Assembly: GCA_947168045.1 (NCBI GenBank)
Contig: CAMVKN010000013.1
Span: 1 to 64,000, forward strand
DNA from: an uncultured Prevotellaceae bacterium
Lineage (GTDB): Bacteria > Bacteroidota > Bacteroidia > Bacteroidales > Bacteroidaceae
Direction: 5' to 3'
DNA: 64,000 nt
In this document: positions 33,854 through 44,500 of the stretch, piece by piece
Layout of the letters: each line of letters begins with the position of its first letter
Numbering within the stretch: position 1 is the stretch's first letter
Position numbers and translations under genes: made by a program
Notes under the pieces: generated by a model
Seen by the model: the letters and a program-made list of their open reading frames with translations, nothing else
Told to the model about the DNA's origin: nothing
Databases searched by the model: none

Positions 33854-35131
33854 TCAATCCACCTTAATGTCCTTATTCACGTTCTTGCAGCCAACGAGGG
33901 CATAGAACAGGATGTAGGCGAGCATGGCAATGACCAGCCAATAGGAAGCAATGTTACCTGCACTGCTGGCAATGGCCTGCTGGATGAGCGGCATGATGCC
34001 ACCGCCAACTACCATCGTCATGAAGATGCCAGAGGCAGCCTCGGTATACTTGCCCAGACCTTCAACGGAGAGATTGAAGATGCCACCCCACATGATGGAG
34101 GTGCAGAGACCGCATGCTGCAATGAAGAAGGCTTTGATGGGAATGTCATGACCATCATAGGAGACGGTGCTGGTCTCAGGCATGAAGATGGCTATGAGCA
34201 ACAGCAGAATGGCGACGGTAGACACCACTGTCATCTGGAGCGAAGTGGACACCTTGCCAGAGATGACACTTGATGTGGCACGGCCAACCATCATCAGAAT
34301 CCAATAGATGCCGGCGATGACGCCACCGACGGCAGCTGAACCTTCGAAGCCCAGCTCAGTGACGTAGAACTGGAGGTGCATGGGTATGCCAATCTCAATG
34401 CCTACATAGAAGAAAATAGCGATGACGCCAAGCAGACAGTGACGGAAGGCCAGCGGGCTGCGCTCATATTTTGGCTGCTCCTTGCCCAGTGTCGGCTCAG
34501 GAATCTGCACACGGCTGATGACAAAGAAGGAGATGGCAAACACAGCCATGCCGATGAACAGCAGGGGAGCCACGTTGCTCATACTGGTCTTGGCAGTCAC
34601 GGTGCCCACCAGGATGCCAGTCAGCATCGGGGTCAGCGTAGCTGTCAGAGAGTTCAGTGTACCGCCAATCTGGATGAACTGGTTGCCACGGTTGCCACCA
34701 CCACCCAGGATGTTCAGCATGGGGTTCACAACGGTGTTGAGCATGCAGACGCAGAAGCCGCAGATGAAAGCACCAAGAAGGTAGATAATAAGATTCAGTG
34801 CTACAGGAATACCGTCGTAAGTGAACACTTTGGTGCCGTCGCCAGCAATGCTGGAAAGATACTGGAAGGCCAGGCCGACAATACCTACGATGAGGGCAAT
34901 GAGGGCCGTCTTCTTATAGCCATACTTAATCAGCATCTTACCTGCAGGGATGCCCATGAACAGGTAGGCTGCAAAGTTCATCAGGTTACCCCAAGCCTTG
35001 GCAAAGGGATAGGTGAAGCCCCAGATGTTGCCAAAGGGGGCGCCCATGTTGGTGACGAAGCTAATCATCGCGAAGATGAAGCACATGGTGATGATGGCCA
35101 CCAACTGTGTATTGTTTTTCTGTTGTGTCAT
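33854..35131 (-). CDS. MFS sugar transporter (glucose/galactose type)
   Basis: This 425-residue inner-membrane protein has about twelve membrane segments and features of the FucP/GluP-like sugar:proton symporter branch (NMGAPFGNIWGFTYPFAKAW, AAYLFMGIPAGKMLIKYGYKK, NTVVNPMLNILGGGGNRGNQ, GGGIMPLIQQAIA). Its place between galM and galK makes galactose the likely substrate, an inference from context. The gap to galM (121 bases) has a CCCCATAATTAGGGG palindrome at 35143-35157, close before its ATG. Confidence 0.92.
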   Translation of the reverse strand: MTQQKNNTQLVAIITMCFIFAMISFVTNMGAPFGNIWGFTYPFAKAWGNLMNFAAYLFMGIPAGKMLIKYGYKKTALIALIVGIVGLAFQYLSSIAGDGTKVFTYDGIPVALNLIIYLLGAFICGFCVCMLNTVVNPMLNILGGGGNRGNQFIQIGGTLNSLTATLTPMLTGILVGTVTAKTSMSNVAPLLFIGMAVFAISFFVISRVQIPEPTLGKEQPKYERSPLAFRHCLLGVIAIFFYVGIEIGIPMHLQFYVTELGFEGSAAVGGVIAGIYWILMMVGRATSSVISGKVSTSLQMTVVSTVAILLLLIAIFMPETSTVSYDGHDIPIKAFFIAACGLCTSIMWGGIFNLSVEGLGKYTEAASGIFMTMVVGGGIMPLIQQAIASSAGNIASYWLVIAMLAYILFYALVGCKNVNKDIKVD

Positions 35132-35252
35132 TTTTGTTATGTCCCCATAATTAGGGGGTGGGGGTCAGAACAGGTGTCCATCGCCCCGCTAAGTTTGTAA
35201 ATAATTGGATTGTTGCTTTTTTAGTCTCAGTTCAGATCTTCACTTCCCTAAT

Positions 35253-36344
35253 TTAGGGGACTAACACGCCGAACTTATACACCGTCTTCTGCTTGTAGCT
35301 GTGGTGCGGAGAGAGCACAACGCTGGGGAAGTAGGGACGGTTGGGACTGTCGGGGAAGTGCTGGCACTCGAAGCAGATGGCCGAGCGACGGCCGAAGGTG
35401 GCACCGTTGACACCCTTGTAGCCATCGGCCCAGTTGTCGCTGTACACCTGTACACCCGGCTCGGTGGTATATACCTCGAGGATACGGCCGCTGACGGGCT
35501 CGCACAGACGAGCGGCAAAGCTCAGCTCGCCTTCCTCCTTTTTGTTCAGGACGAAGCAGTGGTCATAGCCGGCACCGTTCTTAATCTGTTCGTCGTCGGC
35601 ATCGATGTCCTGTCCAACGGGCTTCGGAGTGCGGAAGTCGAAGGGCGTACCAGCTACCTTCAGAATTTCGCCAGTGGGAATGCTCGTCTCGTCGATGGGG
35701 ATATAGAAGTCGGCGTTCATTTCCATCACCTGGTTCTCGATGGTGGGCGTGGGGTCAGCCGTTCCGGCCAATGAGAAGAAGGCATGATGCGTCAGGTTGA
35801 TGATAGTCTTCTTGTTGGTAGAGGCCAGATACTCGATAATCAGCTCGTTGTCGTCGCTCCAAGTGAACTCGACTGTAACGTCTACCTCGCCGGTGAAGCC
35901 CTCTTCACCATAGCTGCTGACACGGTGCAGGGCCAGCGTGCGGGGACCCATCTGGCGTGCATCCCACACACGTGCATGGAAACCGGTGGGACCGCCGTGA
36001 AGGGCGTTGGGGCCGTTATTGATGGCCAGCTGATAGTCCTTACCATTTAACGTAAACTGTCCGCGGCAGATGCGGTTGCCGAAGCGACCGATGAGCGTGG
36101 ACAGGAATGGTTCTGGCGAGTTAATGACACTTTGGATGTTGTCGTGGCCCTGAATGACGTTGGCGACTTTGCCGTCCTTGTCGGGCACCATGATGGAGCA
36201 GATGGCTCCGCCATAGTTCGTGATGGCCACTTCATAACCTTTACGGTTGCGCAAGATATAAAGGTCTGTCTTACGCCCGTTGACAGTGGTCTGGAAGTTT
36301 TCGCGCTTCAGACCACAGAGATTCGCATTTTCTGTCATAGTCAC
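35253..36344 (-). CDS. galM: Aldose 1-epimerase (mutarotase)
   Basis: The enzyme interconverts the alpha and beta anomers of galactose and glucose. The 363-residue protein has the family's two catalytic His regions: GPNALHGGPTGFHARVWDA, and TIINLTHHAFFSLAG. The C-terminal part includes the catalytic Glu segment (TTEPGVQVYSDNW). It starts MTMTENANL, and a second ATG at 36338 is equally possible. No signal peptide is seen. It leads the galM-transporter-galK unit, which lacks galT and galE in this window. Confidence 0.95.
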   Translation of the reverse strand: MTMTENANLCGLKRENFQTTVNGRKTDLYILRNRKGYEVAITNYGGAICSIMVPDKDGKVANVIQGHDNIQSVINSPEPFLSTLIGRFGNRICRGQFTLNGKDYQLAINNGPNALHGGPTGFHARVWDARQMGPRTLALHRVSSYGEEGFTGEVDVTVEFTWSDDNELIIEYLASTNKKTIINLTHHAFFSLAGTADPTPTIENQVMEMNADFYIPIDETSIPTGEILKVAGTPFDFRTPKPVGQDIDADDEQIKNGAGYDHCFVLNKKEEGELSFAARLCEPVSGRILEVYTTEPGVQVYSDNWADGYKGVNGATFGRRSAICFECQHFPDSPNRPYFPSVVLSPHHSYKQKTVYKFGVLVP

Positions 36345-36380
36345 AAATTTAATAAGACGTTTTTAGTTACAATGCTGTTG

Positions 36381-36411
36381 CAAAAATACAACAAAAAGCC
36401 GACATGCGCAA
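36381..36411 (-). promoter_or_regulatory. Predicted promoter of the galactose operon
   Basis: On the minus strand TTG (36409-36411), 20 bases, then TATTTTTG (36381-36388), about 37 bases before the galM start. The -33 part lies in the loop of the upstream terminator hairpin. Confidence 0.6.
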
Positions 36412-36421
36412 GCATATCGGC
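36393..36421 (-). terminator. Terminator of the grpE-dnaJ-folC unit
   Basis: A stem of GCCGACATGC with its partner GCATATCGGC (36398-36421, one mismatch, loop GCAA) is followed on the minus strand by five T residues. It lies 33 bases after the folC stop and overlaps the galM promoter. Confidence 0.75.
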
Positions 36422-36453
36422 AAAAATTGTTGTTAAAGATAACTAAATGCGGC

Positions 36454-37779
36454 TCAAACGTGATTTTTTAGGAACTCTGCAACGACGTAAGTGCTGCCGC
36501 CGACAAAGATGAAGTCGTCGGTCTGGGCATCCTTGGTGGCAGCCTTGATGGCGCTCTCCACTGTGGGATAACATTCGCCATGGAGGCCAAGTTGCTCGCC
36601 GGTCATCTTTAGCGCCGTCTCGGAAAATGCTCGCTTGTTGTCCGCTTTTGTCCAATAATAGTGTGCTTCTTTAGGCATGATGGCCAGGATGCTGTTCATG
36701 TCTTTGTCCTCCAGAACGCCGTAGATGATGCGTAACTCGTGGCACCGCTGACGTTCCAGCTCCAACATTCGGCTTAGGTATTGCCATGCTCCAGGGTTGT
36801 GGCCCGTGTCGCAGACAATGGTGGGGTGTTCGCCCACCTTCTGCCACCTGCCCTTCAGTCCTGTCAGGCTGGTCACATTCATCTGTGCCTTCTGTATGTC
36901 TTCTGAGATTTTCTTGGAGTTCTTCGGGTCCTTGCAGTCGGGCAGATAGCCCAGCTCCATCAGTGTGGTGATGGCATGGGCTACGGTGTTGACGTTCTTG
37001 GCTTGAAACTCGCCCATCAGTTCGCAGGTGAATTCCATGCCAAACTTGCTTTCATAGCGTTGGCCTCTGTCGCCAGACTGCGAGCTCTTGAGCTTGACAA
37101 GAGGCTCATCCTCGGCAAACACTACACTGGTGCCCTGGTGCTGTGCAGCGGCTTCAAAGACGGGGCGCGTCTCGGGAGTCGTCTCGCCAACGATGCAGGG
37201 CACACCTTTCTTCATGATGCCCGCCTTCTCCTTTGCTATCTCACCCAATGTCTTGCCCAGCAGCTGCGTGTGGTCGAGCGACACGTTGGTGATGACGCTC
37301 AGGATGGGGGTGATGATGTTGGTGGAGTCGAGCCGCCCGCCCAGGCCCACCTCAATGACGGCAATGTCGACGTTCTGTTCGCTGAAGTACCTGAAGGCCA
37401 TGGCGGTGGTAATCTCAAAAAACGATGCTTTCAGCGACTCGAAGAAACTGCGCTCCTCTTCTACGAATTTGACCACATACTCCTCGCTGATGGGCTGTCC
37501 GTTCACGCGGATGCGCTCACGGAAATCCACGAGGTGCGGCGAGGTGTAGAGCCCCACCTTGTAGCCGCACACCTGTAGCTGGGCTGCAAGCATGTGCGAC
37601 ACAGAACCCTTGCCGTTGGTGCCGCCCACGTGTATGCTGCGAAAATGAGTGTGTGGGTGCCCGAAGTGTTCGTCGAGTGCCTTCATCGAGTCCAGGCCGG
37701 GCTTATAGCCCTTCACACCCTGTTTCTCGAAGTTTGCCGTCTTGTTAAATAGATATTGTATAGCCTCCTGGTATGTCAT
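36454..37779 (-). CDS. folC: Folylpolyglutamate synthase / dihydrofolate synthase
   Basis: This 441-residue cytoplasmic ligase adds glutamate to folates and, in many bacteria, joins dihydropteroate and glutamate. The Mur-ligase-type P-loop is GGTNGKGSVSHM near residue 52. DIAVIEVGLGGRLDSTN, SLDHTQLLGKT and EKAGIMKKGVP follow. The C-terminal domain contains VCDTGHNPGAWQYLS. Length is normal. It follows dnaJ with an 17-base spacer containing a two-unit heptad and ends the heat-shock cluster. Confidence 0.96.
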   Translation of the reverse strand: MTYQEAIQYLFNKTANFEKQGVKGYKPGLDSMKALDEHFGHPHTHFRSIHVGGTNGKGSVSHMLAAQLQVCGYKVGLYTSPHLVDFRERIRVNGQPISEEYVVKFVEEERSFFESLKASFFEITTAMAFRYFSEQNVDIAVIEVGLGGRLDSTNIITPILSVITNVSLDHTQLLGKTLGEIAKEKAGIMKKGVPCIVGETTPETRPVFEAAAQHQGTSVVFAEDEPLVKLKSSQSGDRGQRYESKFGMEFTCELMGEFQAKNVNTVAHAITTLMELGYLPDCKDPKNSKKISEDIQKAQMNVTSLTGLKGRWQKVGEHPTIVCDTGHNPGAWQYLSRMLELERQRCHELRIIYGVLEDKDMNSILAIMPKEAHYYWTKADNKRAFSETALKMTGEQLGLHGECYPTVESAIKAATKDAQTDDFIFVGGSTYVVAEFLKNHV

Positions 37780-37785
37780 AAGCCT

Positions 37786-37799
37786 GAAATCTCAAATCA
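37786..37799 (-). repeat. Two-unit 7-bp repeat between dnaJ and folC
   Basis: Plus-strand GAAATCT then CAAATCA. On the coding strand the first unit starts on the dnaJ stop codon (TGA), giving TGATTTG then AGATTTC. A short, degenerate member of the GATTTGA heptad family. Confidence 0.6.
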
Positions 37800-38945
37800 A
37801 GAGAAGTAGTTCTTGAAGCGGCTGAAGATGGAGTCCTTCGTCTGCTTGTCGCCTTTGAAGTTGTCACTGTCGCGGAAGCTCTCCACGGCTTTGCGCTCAT
37901 CACGCGAAAGCGTCTTGGGCACATAGATGCTGATGTTCACCACCAGGTCGCCGCGTCCACTGCCATATCCTTGAACGGCAGGCAGACCTTTGTTCCTGAG
38001 ACGCATGGTCTTGCCAGGCTGTGTGCCGCTGTCAATCTTTACTTTCAGCGACTTCCCGTCGATGGTAGGAATGTCTACCTCGCCCCCAAGCGTTGCTGTA
38101 GGGAAGTCGAGCAATAGGTTGTACACCAAATCATTACCATCGCGTATGAAGGTCTTATTCTCTTCCTCTTCTATGAACACCTGAATGTCGCCGGGAATAC
38201 CGCCATGGGGGCCTGCATTGCCCTTGCCAGGCACGTTCACCACCATGCCCTCAGCCACGCCGGCAGGGATGTTGATTTCCACCACTTCTTCGCCCTTCTC
38301 GACGCCAGTGCCCTGACACTGATGGCATTTGTTCTTGATAATCTGACCTTCGCCCTGACAGGTGGGGCACACACCCTGTGTCTGCATCATACCGAAGATG
38401 CTCTGTGTGGTGTGAGTGATGACACCAGAGCCGTGGCAGGTGGGACACGTCTCGTGCGAGCTGCCGTCCTCGGCACCTGTGCCATGACAGTGGGTGCAGG
38501 TGGTGTCTTTTCTCACCTTGAATTTCTTCGTCACTCCCTGGTTGATTTCTTCCAGGGTCAGTCTCACCTTCAGTCGCAGGTCACTGCCACGGTGCTGTGG
38601 CCTTCCGCCACGACGTGAGCCGAAGCCTCCAAAGCCGTGGCCACCAAAGATGTCGCCGAACATCGAGAAGATGTCGTCCATGTTCATCGATGCGCCACCG
38701 AAGCCATCGAAGCCTCCACCACCCATGGGGCCACTGAATCCGAACTGGTCGTACTGCTGCCGCTTCTGCGGGTCATGCAAGACGTTGTAGGCCTCAGCAG
38801 CCTCCTTGAACTTCTCCTCAGCCTCCTTGTTGCCAGGGTTGCGGTCGGGGTGATACTTGATGGCTATCTGCCGATAAGCTTTCTTAATCTCGTCTTCTGA
38901 GGCCGTTTTGCTCACGCCGAGCACCTCATAATAGTCTCGCTTCAT
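37797..38945 (-). CDS. dnaJ: Chaperone DnaJ
   Basis: This 382-residue type I J-protein stimulates DnaK ATPase and binds unfolded proteins. The J domain has HPDRN near residue 33. A Gly/Phe-rich linker follows ([14 protein letters not shown]). Four CxxCxGxG zinc motifs are present: [24 protein letters not shown] and CHQCQGTG. The C-terminal substrate domains are complete. grpE lies seven bases upstream on the same strand, the usual heat-shock pairing. dnaK is not in the window. Confidence 0.98.
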   Translation of the reverse strand: MKRDYYEVLGVSKTASEDEIKKAYRQIAIKYHPDRNPGNKEAEEKFKEAAEAYNVLHDPQKRQQYDQFGFSGPMGGGGFDGFGGASMNMDDIFSMFGDIFGGHGFGGFGSRRGGRPQHRGSDLRLKVRLTLEEINQGVTKKFKVRKDTTCTHCHGTGAEDGSSHETCPTCHGSGVITHTTQSIFGMMQTQGVCPTCQGEGQIIKNKCHQCQGTGVEKGEEVVEINIPAGVAEGMVVNVPGKGNAGPHGGIPGDIQVFIEEEENKTFIRDGNDLVYNLLLDFPTATLGGEVDIPTIDGKSLKVKIDSGTQPGKTMRLRNKGLPAVQGYGSGRGDLVVNISIYVPKTLSRDERKAVESFRDSDNFKGDKQTKDSIFSRFKNYFS

Positions 38946-38952
38946 TCAGTTG

Positions 38953-39549
38953 TTATTGTCCAACGGCCACCTTGGCATGCCGTATTACTTTATTGTTTAA
39001 CTTATATCCTGTTGCCAGACAGTCTATTACCTTTCCCTTCTTGTCGTCTCCCATGCCTGGCACCAATGCCTCGGCATCGTGCAGGTCAGTGTCGAAGTCG
39101 GCTCCCTCGGTATCGATGCGTGTCACGCCAAGGCTCTCCAGCGTCTTCATCATCTTGTTGTAGATGAGTTCCATGCCTTCGCGTAGCACCTGCACGTCAT
39201 CAGTTTCAGCACCGTTCTTCAGGGCACGTTCCATGTCGTCCACCACAGGCAAAATGGCTTTCACGGCTTTCTCGCTGCCGTTCAGAATCAGTTCTGCACG
39301 CTCCTTGATGGTGCGCTTGCGGTAGTTGTCAAACTCGGCAACTTGCCTGATATACTTGTCCTTCAGCGAGGCAATCTCTTCCAGCGCCACGTCTAATGGG
39401 TCGCGCTCAGCAGCTTCCTCCGCCTTTTCCTCGGCATCGCCGTCGGTTACTTCCACGTCATGTCCCTTTTCGGGCTCTGTGACATTCTCTTCGTTGACGG
39501 GAGCGTCCTTCTGCTCTTCGTCGTCCATCTGAATATTTTCTTCTGTCAT
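38953..39549 (-). CDS. grpE: Nucleotide exchange factor GrpE
   Basis: GrpE releases ADP from DnaK. With ATG 39549 the protein is 198 residues. A highly acidic N-terminal stretch of about 75 residues precedes the long dimer helix (IASLKDKYIRQVAEFDNYRKRTIKERAE), and the C-terminal beta domain ends EALVPGMGDDKKGKVIDCLATGYKLNNKVIRHAKVAVG. Both are characteristic. An open frame extends to 39678 but runs through AT-rich spacer and gives no family sequence. No clear promoter box was found upstream. Confidence 0.97.
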   Translation of the reverse strand: MTEENIQMDDEEQKDAPVNEENVTEPEKGHDVEVTDGDAEEKAEEAAERDPLDVALEEIASLKDKYIRQVAEFDNYRKRTIKERAELILNGSEKAVKAILPVVDDMERALKNGAETDDVQVLREGMELIYNKMMKTLESLGVTRIDTEGADFDTDLHDAEALVPGMGDDKKGKVIDCLATGYKLNNKVIRHAKVAVGQ

Positions 39550-39670
39550 AATGTTGCTTTTAATGATTTTTTGTTTTCTAAAAACACTTACAGCAAAAAA
39601 CGTGCCGTTTTTCCATCGTATGACAAATCGTCTTAGTTTTTTGTGCCAGCATAAAAAATGAGGAAATTGT

Positions 39671-39701
39671 TTTGTCATTCTAAAAAAAATATGTACTTTT
39701 G
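39671..39701 (+). promoter_or_regulatory. Predicted promoter of kdgK-eda
   Basis: TTTG (39671-39674), 19 bases, then TACTTTTG (39694-39701), with a leader of about 50 bases to ATG 39755. An exact match in sequence and spacing. The remainder of 39550-39754 is AT-rich with a weak AAAAACG/CGTTTTT hairpin near 39600. Confidence 0.78.
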
Positions 39702-39754
39702 TGGCTGAAAAATTTTTTATAAGTTATAATCTATAAAAACAAACAGGAAATTCA

Positions 39755-40777
39755 ATGGCAAAAATTGTAACACTTGGCGAGATTATGCTCCGCCTGTCGC
39801 CTCAGGGCAACGACCGTTTCATCCAGAGTGAAAGCTTCCGCATCATTCCCGGTGGCGGCGAGGCAAATGTGGCTATCTCGGTGGCTAACTATGGTCACGA
39901 GGCTTATTTCGTAAGCAAATTGCCCAAGCATGAGATTGGTCAGATTGCCGTCAACGCCCTGCGCCGCTATGGTGTCAACACCGAGTTCGTGGCCCGTGGC
40001 GGTGACCGTGTGGGCTTGTATTATGCTGAGACGGGTGCATCGATGCGCCCCTCGAAGGTCATCTATGACCGTGCTCACAGCTCTATTGCTGAGGCCGACC
40101 CCAGTGACTTCGACTTCGACAAGATTATGGAGGGTGCCCAGTGGTTCCACTGGAGTGGTATCACGCCTGCCATCAGCGACAAGGCTGCTGAGCTGACACG
40201 CCTGGCCTGTGAGGCAGCCAAGCGTCATGGTGTCACCGTCAGCGTCGACCTGAACTTCCGCAAGAAGCTGTGGACCAGCGAGAAGGCCATCAGCATCATG
40301 CGCCCCCTGATGAAGTATGTCGACGTGTGCATCGGTAACGAAGAGGATGCTGAGCTCTGCCTTGGCTTCAAGCCCGATGCTGACGTGGAGGGTGGTCAGA
40401 CCGATGCCAGCGGCTATGAGGGCATCTTCAAGCAGATGATGCAGGAGTTCGGTTTCAAGTATGTGGTCAGCACCCTGCGTGAGAGCTACAGCGCAACCTA
40501 CAACGGATGGAAGGCTCTTATCTACGACGGTAAGGAGTTCTACCAGTCGAAGCGCTATGAAATCAATCCCATCATCGACCGTGTGGGTGGTGGCGACTCG
40601 TTCTCGGGCGGTCTTATCCATGGTCTGCTGACAAAGGCCACACAGGGCGAGGCTCTGGAGTTCGCTGTGGCTGCCAGCGCATTGAAGCACACCATCAATG
40701 GCGACTTCAACCTGGTGAGTGTAGATGAAGTGGAGTCGCTGGCTGGTGGTAATGCCAACGGCAGGGTGCAGCGTTAA
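39755..40777 (+). CDS. kdgK: PfkB-family sugar kinase, probable 2-keto-3-deoxygluconate kinase
   Basis: This 340-residue ribokinase-fold enzyme has the N-terminal GEIMLRLSPQG start, the GGGEANVAISVANYGHEAYF sugar-site segment, and the C-terminal DRVGGGDSFSGGLIHGLL motif with the catalytic Asp and anion hole. The PfkB family covers several sugars. KDG is inferred because the next gene is the KDPG aldolase Eda, the two together turning KDG into pyruvate and glyceraldehyde 3-phosphate. Pectin-degrading genes elsewhere in the window supply a likely source of KDG. Confidence 0.88.
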   Translation: MAKIVTLGEIMLRLSPQGNDRFIQSESFRIIPGGGEANVAISVANYGHEAYFVSKLPKHEIGQIAVNALRRYGVNTEFVARGGDRVGLYYAETGASMRPSKVIYDRAHSSIAEADPSDFDFDKIMEGAQWFHWSGITPAISDKAAELTRLACEAAKRHGVTVSVDLNFRKKLWTSEKAISIMRPLMKYVDVCIGNEEDAELCLGFKPDADVEGGQTDASGYEGIFKQMMQEFGFKYVVSTLRESYSATYNGWKALIYDGKEFYQSKRYEINPIIDRVGGGDSFSGGLIHGLLTKATQGEALEFAVAASALKHTINGDFNLVSVDEVESLAGGNANGRVQR

Positions 40778-40780
40778 AAA

Positions 40781-40806
40781 CCTACCCAAGCCCTCCCAAG
40801 GGAGGG
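40781..40806. repeat. Remnant of the GC-rich hairpin repeat
   Basis: CCCTCCCAAGGGAGGG at about 40791-40806 is a single short copy of the GC-rich palindrome that forms the arms of elements A, B and E. It lies between kdgK and eda and could form a hairpin in the transcript. Confidence 0.7.
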
Positions 40807-40834
40807 ATGTTCGGATAGTTTACTTTAAATAATT

Positions 40835-41503
40835 ATGGCAAAATTTGACAAGATAGCCGTATTAAAGAAAATCGGCGACACGGGCATGGTTCCCGTGTTC
40901 TACAACAAAGACCTTGAGACTTGTAAGAATGTCGTGAAGGCTTGCTATGAAGGTGGTGTGCGCGCATTCGAGTTTACAAACCGCGGCGACTTCGCCCAGG
41001 AGGTGTTCGGCGAGTTGGTGAAGTGGGCTGACAAGGAGTGCCCTGAGCTGGCATTAGGCATCGGCAGCGTTGTTGATGCACCCACGGCTGCCATGTATAT
41101 CCAGCTGGGAGCCTGTTTCGTGGTTGGTCCCCTGTTCAACCCCGACATCGCTCCGGTGTGCAACCGCCGCCTCATCCCTTACTGCCCGGGCTGCATGACC
41201 GTGAGTGAGATTGGCAAGGCTCAGGAGCTGGGCTGCGACTTGACGAAGGTGTTCCCCGGCGACGTCGTTGGCCCGAACATGGTCAAGGGACTGAAGGCGC
41301 CCATGCCTTGGTCGAAGATTATGGTCACCGGTGGTGTCTCGCCTGACGAGGAGAACCTGACGAAGTGGTTCAAGGCTGGCGTCTTCTGCGTCGGCATGGG
41401 CTCGAAGCTCTTCCCCAGTGACAAGGTGAAGGCCGGCGACTGGCAGTATGTCACCGACAAGTGCAAGGAGGCGCTTGGCTATGTGGCTAAGGCACGCACA
41501 TAA
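40835..41503 (+). CDS. eda: 2-dehydro-3-deoxyphosphogluconate aldolase
   Basis: This 222-residue class I aldolase cleaves KDPG to pyruvate and glyceraldehyde 3-phosphate. The catalytic Glu lies in [10 protein letters not shown], and the Schiff-base Lys in [23 protein letters not shown] and [21 protein letters not shown] complete the barrel. It may also act on 4-hydroxy-2-oxoglutarate, as many Eda proteins do. It is cotranscribed with kdgK. The following sensor gene begins inside its last codons. Confidence 0.95.
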   Translation: MAKFDKIAVLKKIGDTGMVPVFYNKDLETCKNVVKACYEGGVRAFEFTNRGDFAQEVFGELVKWADKECPELALGIGSVVDAPTAAMYIQLGACFVVGPLFNPDIAPVCNRRLIPYCPGCMTVSEIGKAQELGCDLTKVFPGDVVGPNMVKGLKAPMPWSKIMVTGGVSPDEENLTKWFKAGVFCVGMGSKLFPSDKVKAGDWQYVTDKCKEALGYVAKART

Positions 41504-44500
41504 GCTGCTTGGCATCATTATTCTTTTTTCAGCTTGTTCGCCTGCTGGCAGACAGACGGCGGACAAGCTGAATTCTTTATCATACGCTCTACATTACTCC
41601 TCGCTTGACTCTACTGAGTACTACGCCCAGCAGGCATATAGTCTGTCAGAACATGATGCCGACGGGCAGGCCGAGGCTCTGAACAACCTGGCCTTCGTGC
41701 GCATTGCCCAGATGCGCTATGCCGAGGCGGCCCAGCTGTTGGAGCAGATTCCCTCCCTTACGGGCAACCAGCTTGAGTTGCTGGTTAGCTATATCCAGCA
41801 GATGCGCCTGTGCCAGCGTACATCGCGCAACCGTGCTTTCTACGACTATCGCGAGCTGGCTCTGAGTGCCCTGCGCCGCATTGACGAGGAACGCCAGTCG
41901 CTGGACCTACGCCAAAAGGCACGCCTGACCTACGCTGAGAGCGAGATGGCCATCGTCACCTCAACCTATTATTATTATGTGGGACTGGAGCGTCAGGCTG
42001 TTCATGCGCTGGAATCCATGCCCGCCGACTTGGAGAGTGACACGGCACAGTACTTGAACTATCTTTACAATGTGGGTGCCGGCGGCATCATCACCCAGGG
42101 CACGCAAGAGGAAATCAACCAAGCGGAGTTCGACCATCTGATGCGATGCTTCCTGCTGTCGCAGCAGACAGGCCACAGCTATTTCACAGCCAACTCTTTA
42201 GAGGCGCTGGCCGAACACCTCATGGTGGATGAATATCGCGAGCAACTGGTGAATGACAATCTGCCAGCCATGAAGTTTCTTTCTGAGGCATCTGGCATGG
42301 TTGGCAGCATGATTCCTGATGGTGTGACATACGACTCGCTGGCTGTCAGTCTGGCACAGACCTCTCTCCGGCTCTTCACCGACTATGGCGACGTGTACCA
42401 GATTGCAGGTGCACACCGTACGCTGGCCTCCTGCTTCCTTGCCTTGCACGACTATGAGCGCGCTCTTCACCACCTCCATCTGGCCCTCAGCGACACCACC
42501 ATTAGTCAGGCCCCTGACCTGGTGGCAAGCATCCACGAGCAGCTGAGCGTGGCTTACGCCGCCATCGACGATAAGCAGCACAGTGACGAGCATCGCAACA
42601 TCTACCTGGACCTACAGGAGCAGACCCGTCAGGACCGCTCCTTAGAGGCACGGGCCGGACAGCTGGAACAAGCCTCCCAGCAGCTCAGCATCCTCATCTG
42701 GGCCGTGGTTGCTGTCATTTTGTTGCTCATGGTTCTCTTGGCCTGCTTCTACCTACGTCATCGAAAGAGCCACACGTCGAGGGAGGACGAGGCAATGCAG
42801 CAGCAGGAGGATGAGCTGAACGAGCAACTCTTGATGGCCGGTCTCAGAGTGGAGAAGGGCGAGCGCTTAGCTTTGGAGCAGCGTGCCCGTGTGTCTCTGG
42901 TCAACGGCATCACACCGCTCATCGACCGCATCCTCCATGAGGTGCGTCGCCTGCAGCAGGATGGTGGACAGGAACGGTTGGAATATATATCGGAACTGAC
43001 TGACAACATCAACCAGCAGACACAGTTGCTCACCAACTGGATTCAGCTGCGTCAGGGCGAGTTGAGCCTCCATGTCGAGACTTTTGCCGTGCAGCCCCTG
43101 TTCGACATCGTGGCGCTGGGGCGCCGCAGCTTTGCCATGAAGGGCATCACGCTTGAGGTGGAGCCAACGGATGCCAGGGTGAAGGCTGACAAGGTGCTGA
43201 CACTGTTCATGCTGAACACCTTGGCTGACAACGCCCGCAAGTTCACACCTAAGGGCGGCTCCGTCAGCATCAGGGCAACCGTTTGTGAAGACTATGTGGA
43301 GCTGTCAGTCAGCGACACTGGTATAGGCATGACTCCTGACGAGCTGGAGCATGTCTTTGACCGCAAGGTCATCGTCGACGAGAAAACTCCAGGTTCTCAT
43401 CTCAAGTCTCAGCTTTCTCATGGCTTTGGTCTGCTGAACTGTAAGGGCATCATTGAGAAGTATCGTAAGCTGAGCAAGATTTTCAGCGTGTGCCACATCG
43501 CAGCTGAGAGCCGTGAAGGCCAGGGCAGCCGTTTCTCCTTCCGCCTTCCCAAGGGCGTGGCCCGGGTCGTTGCCACCCTGATGGTCATGACAGGGCTGTG
43601 CGGAATGGTGCGGGCCAACACGGCCGACAGCCATCTCACGGCTGCCAGCGCCTATGCTGACTCCACCTTCATTTCAAATGTCAACGGCACTTACTGGCGC
43701 ACCGTCAGTCTGGCTGACTCATGTCGGCTGCATCTCAATGCCTACTATCGGCAACAGTATCCCAACGGCGAGGACACCCTGTGTATGCTTGGCGATGTGT
43801 CATCCACCCCGCCAGAGATAATCTGGCTCCATGACAGCATCCAGCTGAACTACGGCATCCTGCTCACTATCCGCAACGAGAGCGCCGTGGCAGCCCTGGC
43901 ACTGCACCAGTGGCAGCTCTACCATTATAACAACCGCATCTATACACAGCTGTTCAAGGAGCTGTCGGCCGATGTCACCCTCGACGACTACTGTCGTAAG
44001 ATGCAGCAGTCGCAATCCAACAAGCAGGTGGCCATCATCCTGCTCGTGGTGCTCTTCCTCGCCGTGCTTGCCGCTGTGGCTTGGCAGCTGATGGCAGCTT
44101 GGGGGCGTGCTGCACAGCGGCAGCAGCAACAGCAGGAGAAAATGGAGATGACCACCGACGAGATAGCGCGCTGCCGACAGGAGGAAGAGGCCCTGCATGT
44201 CAGCAATGCCGTGCTGGACAACTGTCTGTCGGCCCTCAAGCACGAGACGATGTACTATCCCAGTCGCATCCGCCAGCTCATCGATGCAGGTCAGGCCGAG
44301 GCCCTGCCTGAAGTGGTAGCCTACTATCGTGAGCTGTATGGCATCCTCAGCCTTCAAGCTACACGGCAGACTGAACATACACGTCTGCACCTGCAACGGC
44401 TGGAACATGGCATACTGGGCGACAAGGTGCTTGTTGACTATCTTTTTGAACTGTTGCGCAAGCAGTCAGGACAGAAGAAACTGCAGCTGACCACCGAGGC

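Noticed and set aside
35143..35263. CCCCATAATTAGGGG and CCCTAATTTAGGG palindromes at the two ends of the galM-transporter gap as operators
   Set aside because: They are suggestive, but one overlaps the galM stop codon and no further copies were noticed elsewhere, so no regulatory role is claimed.
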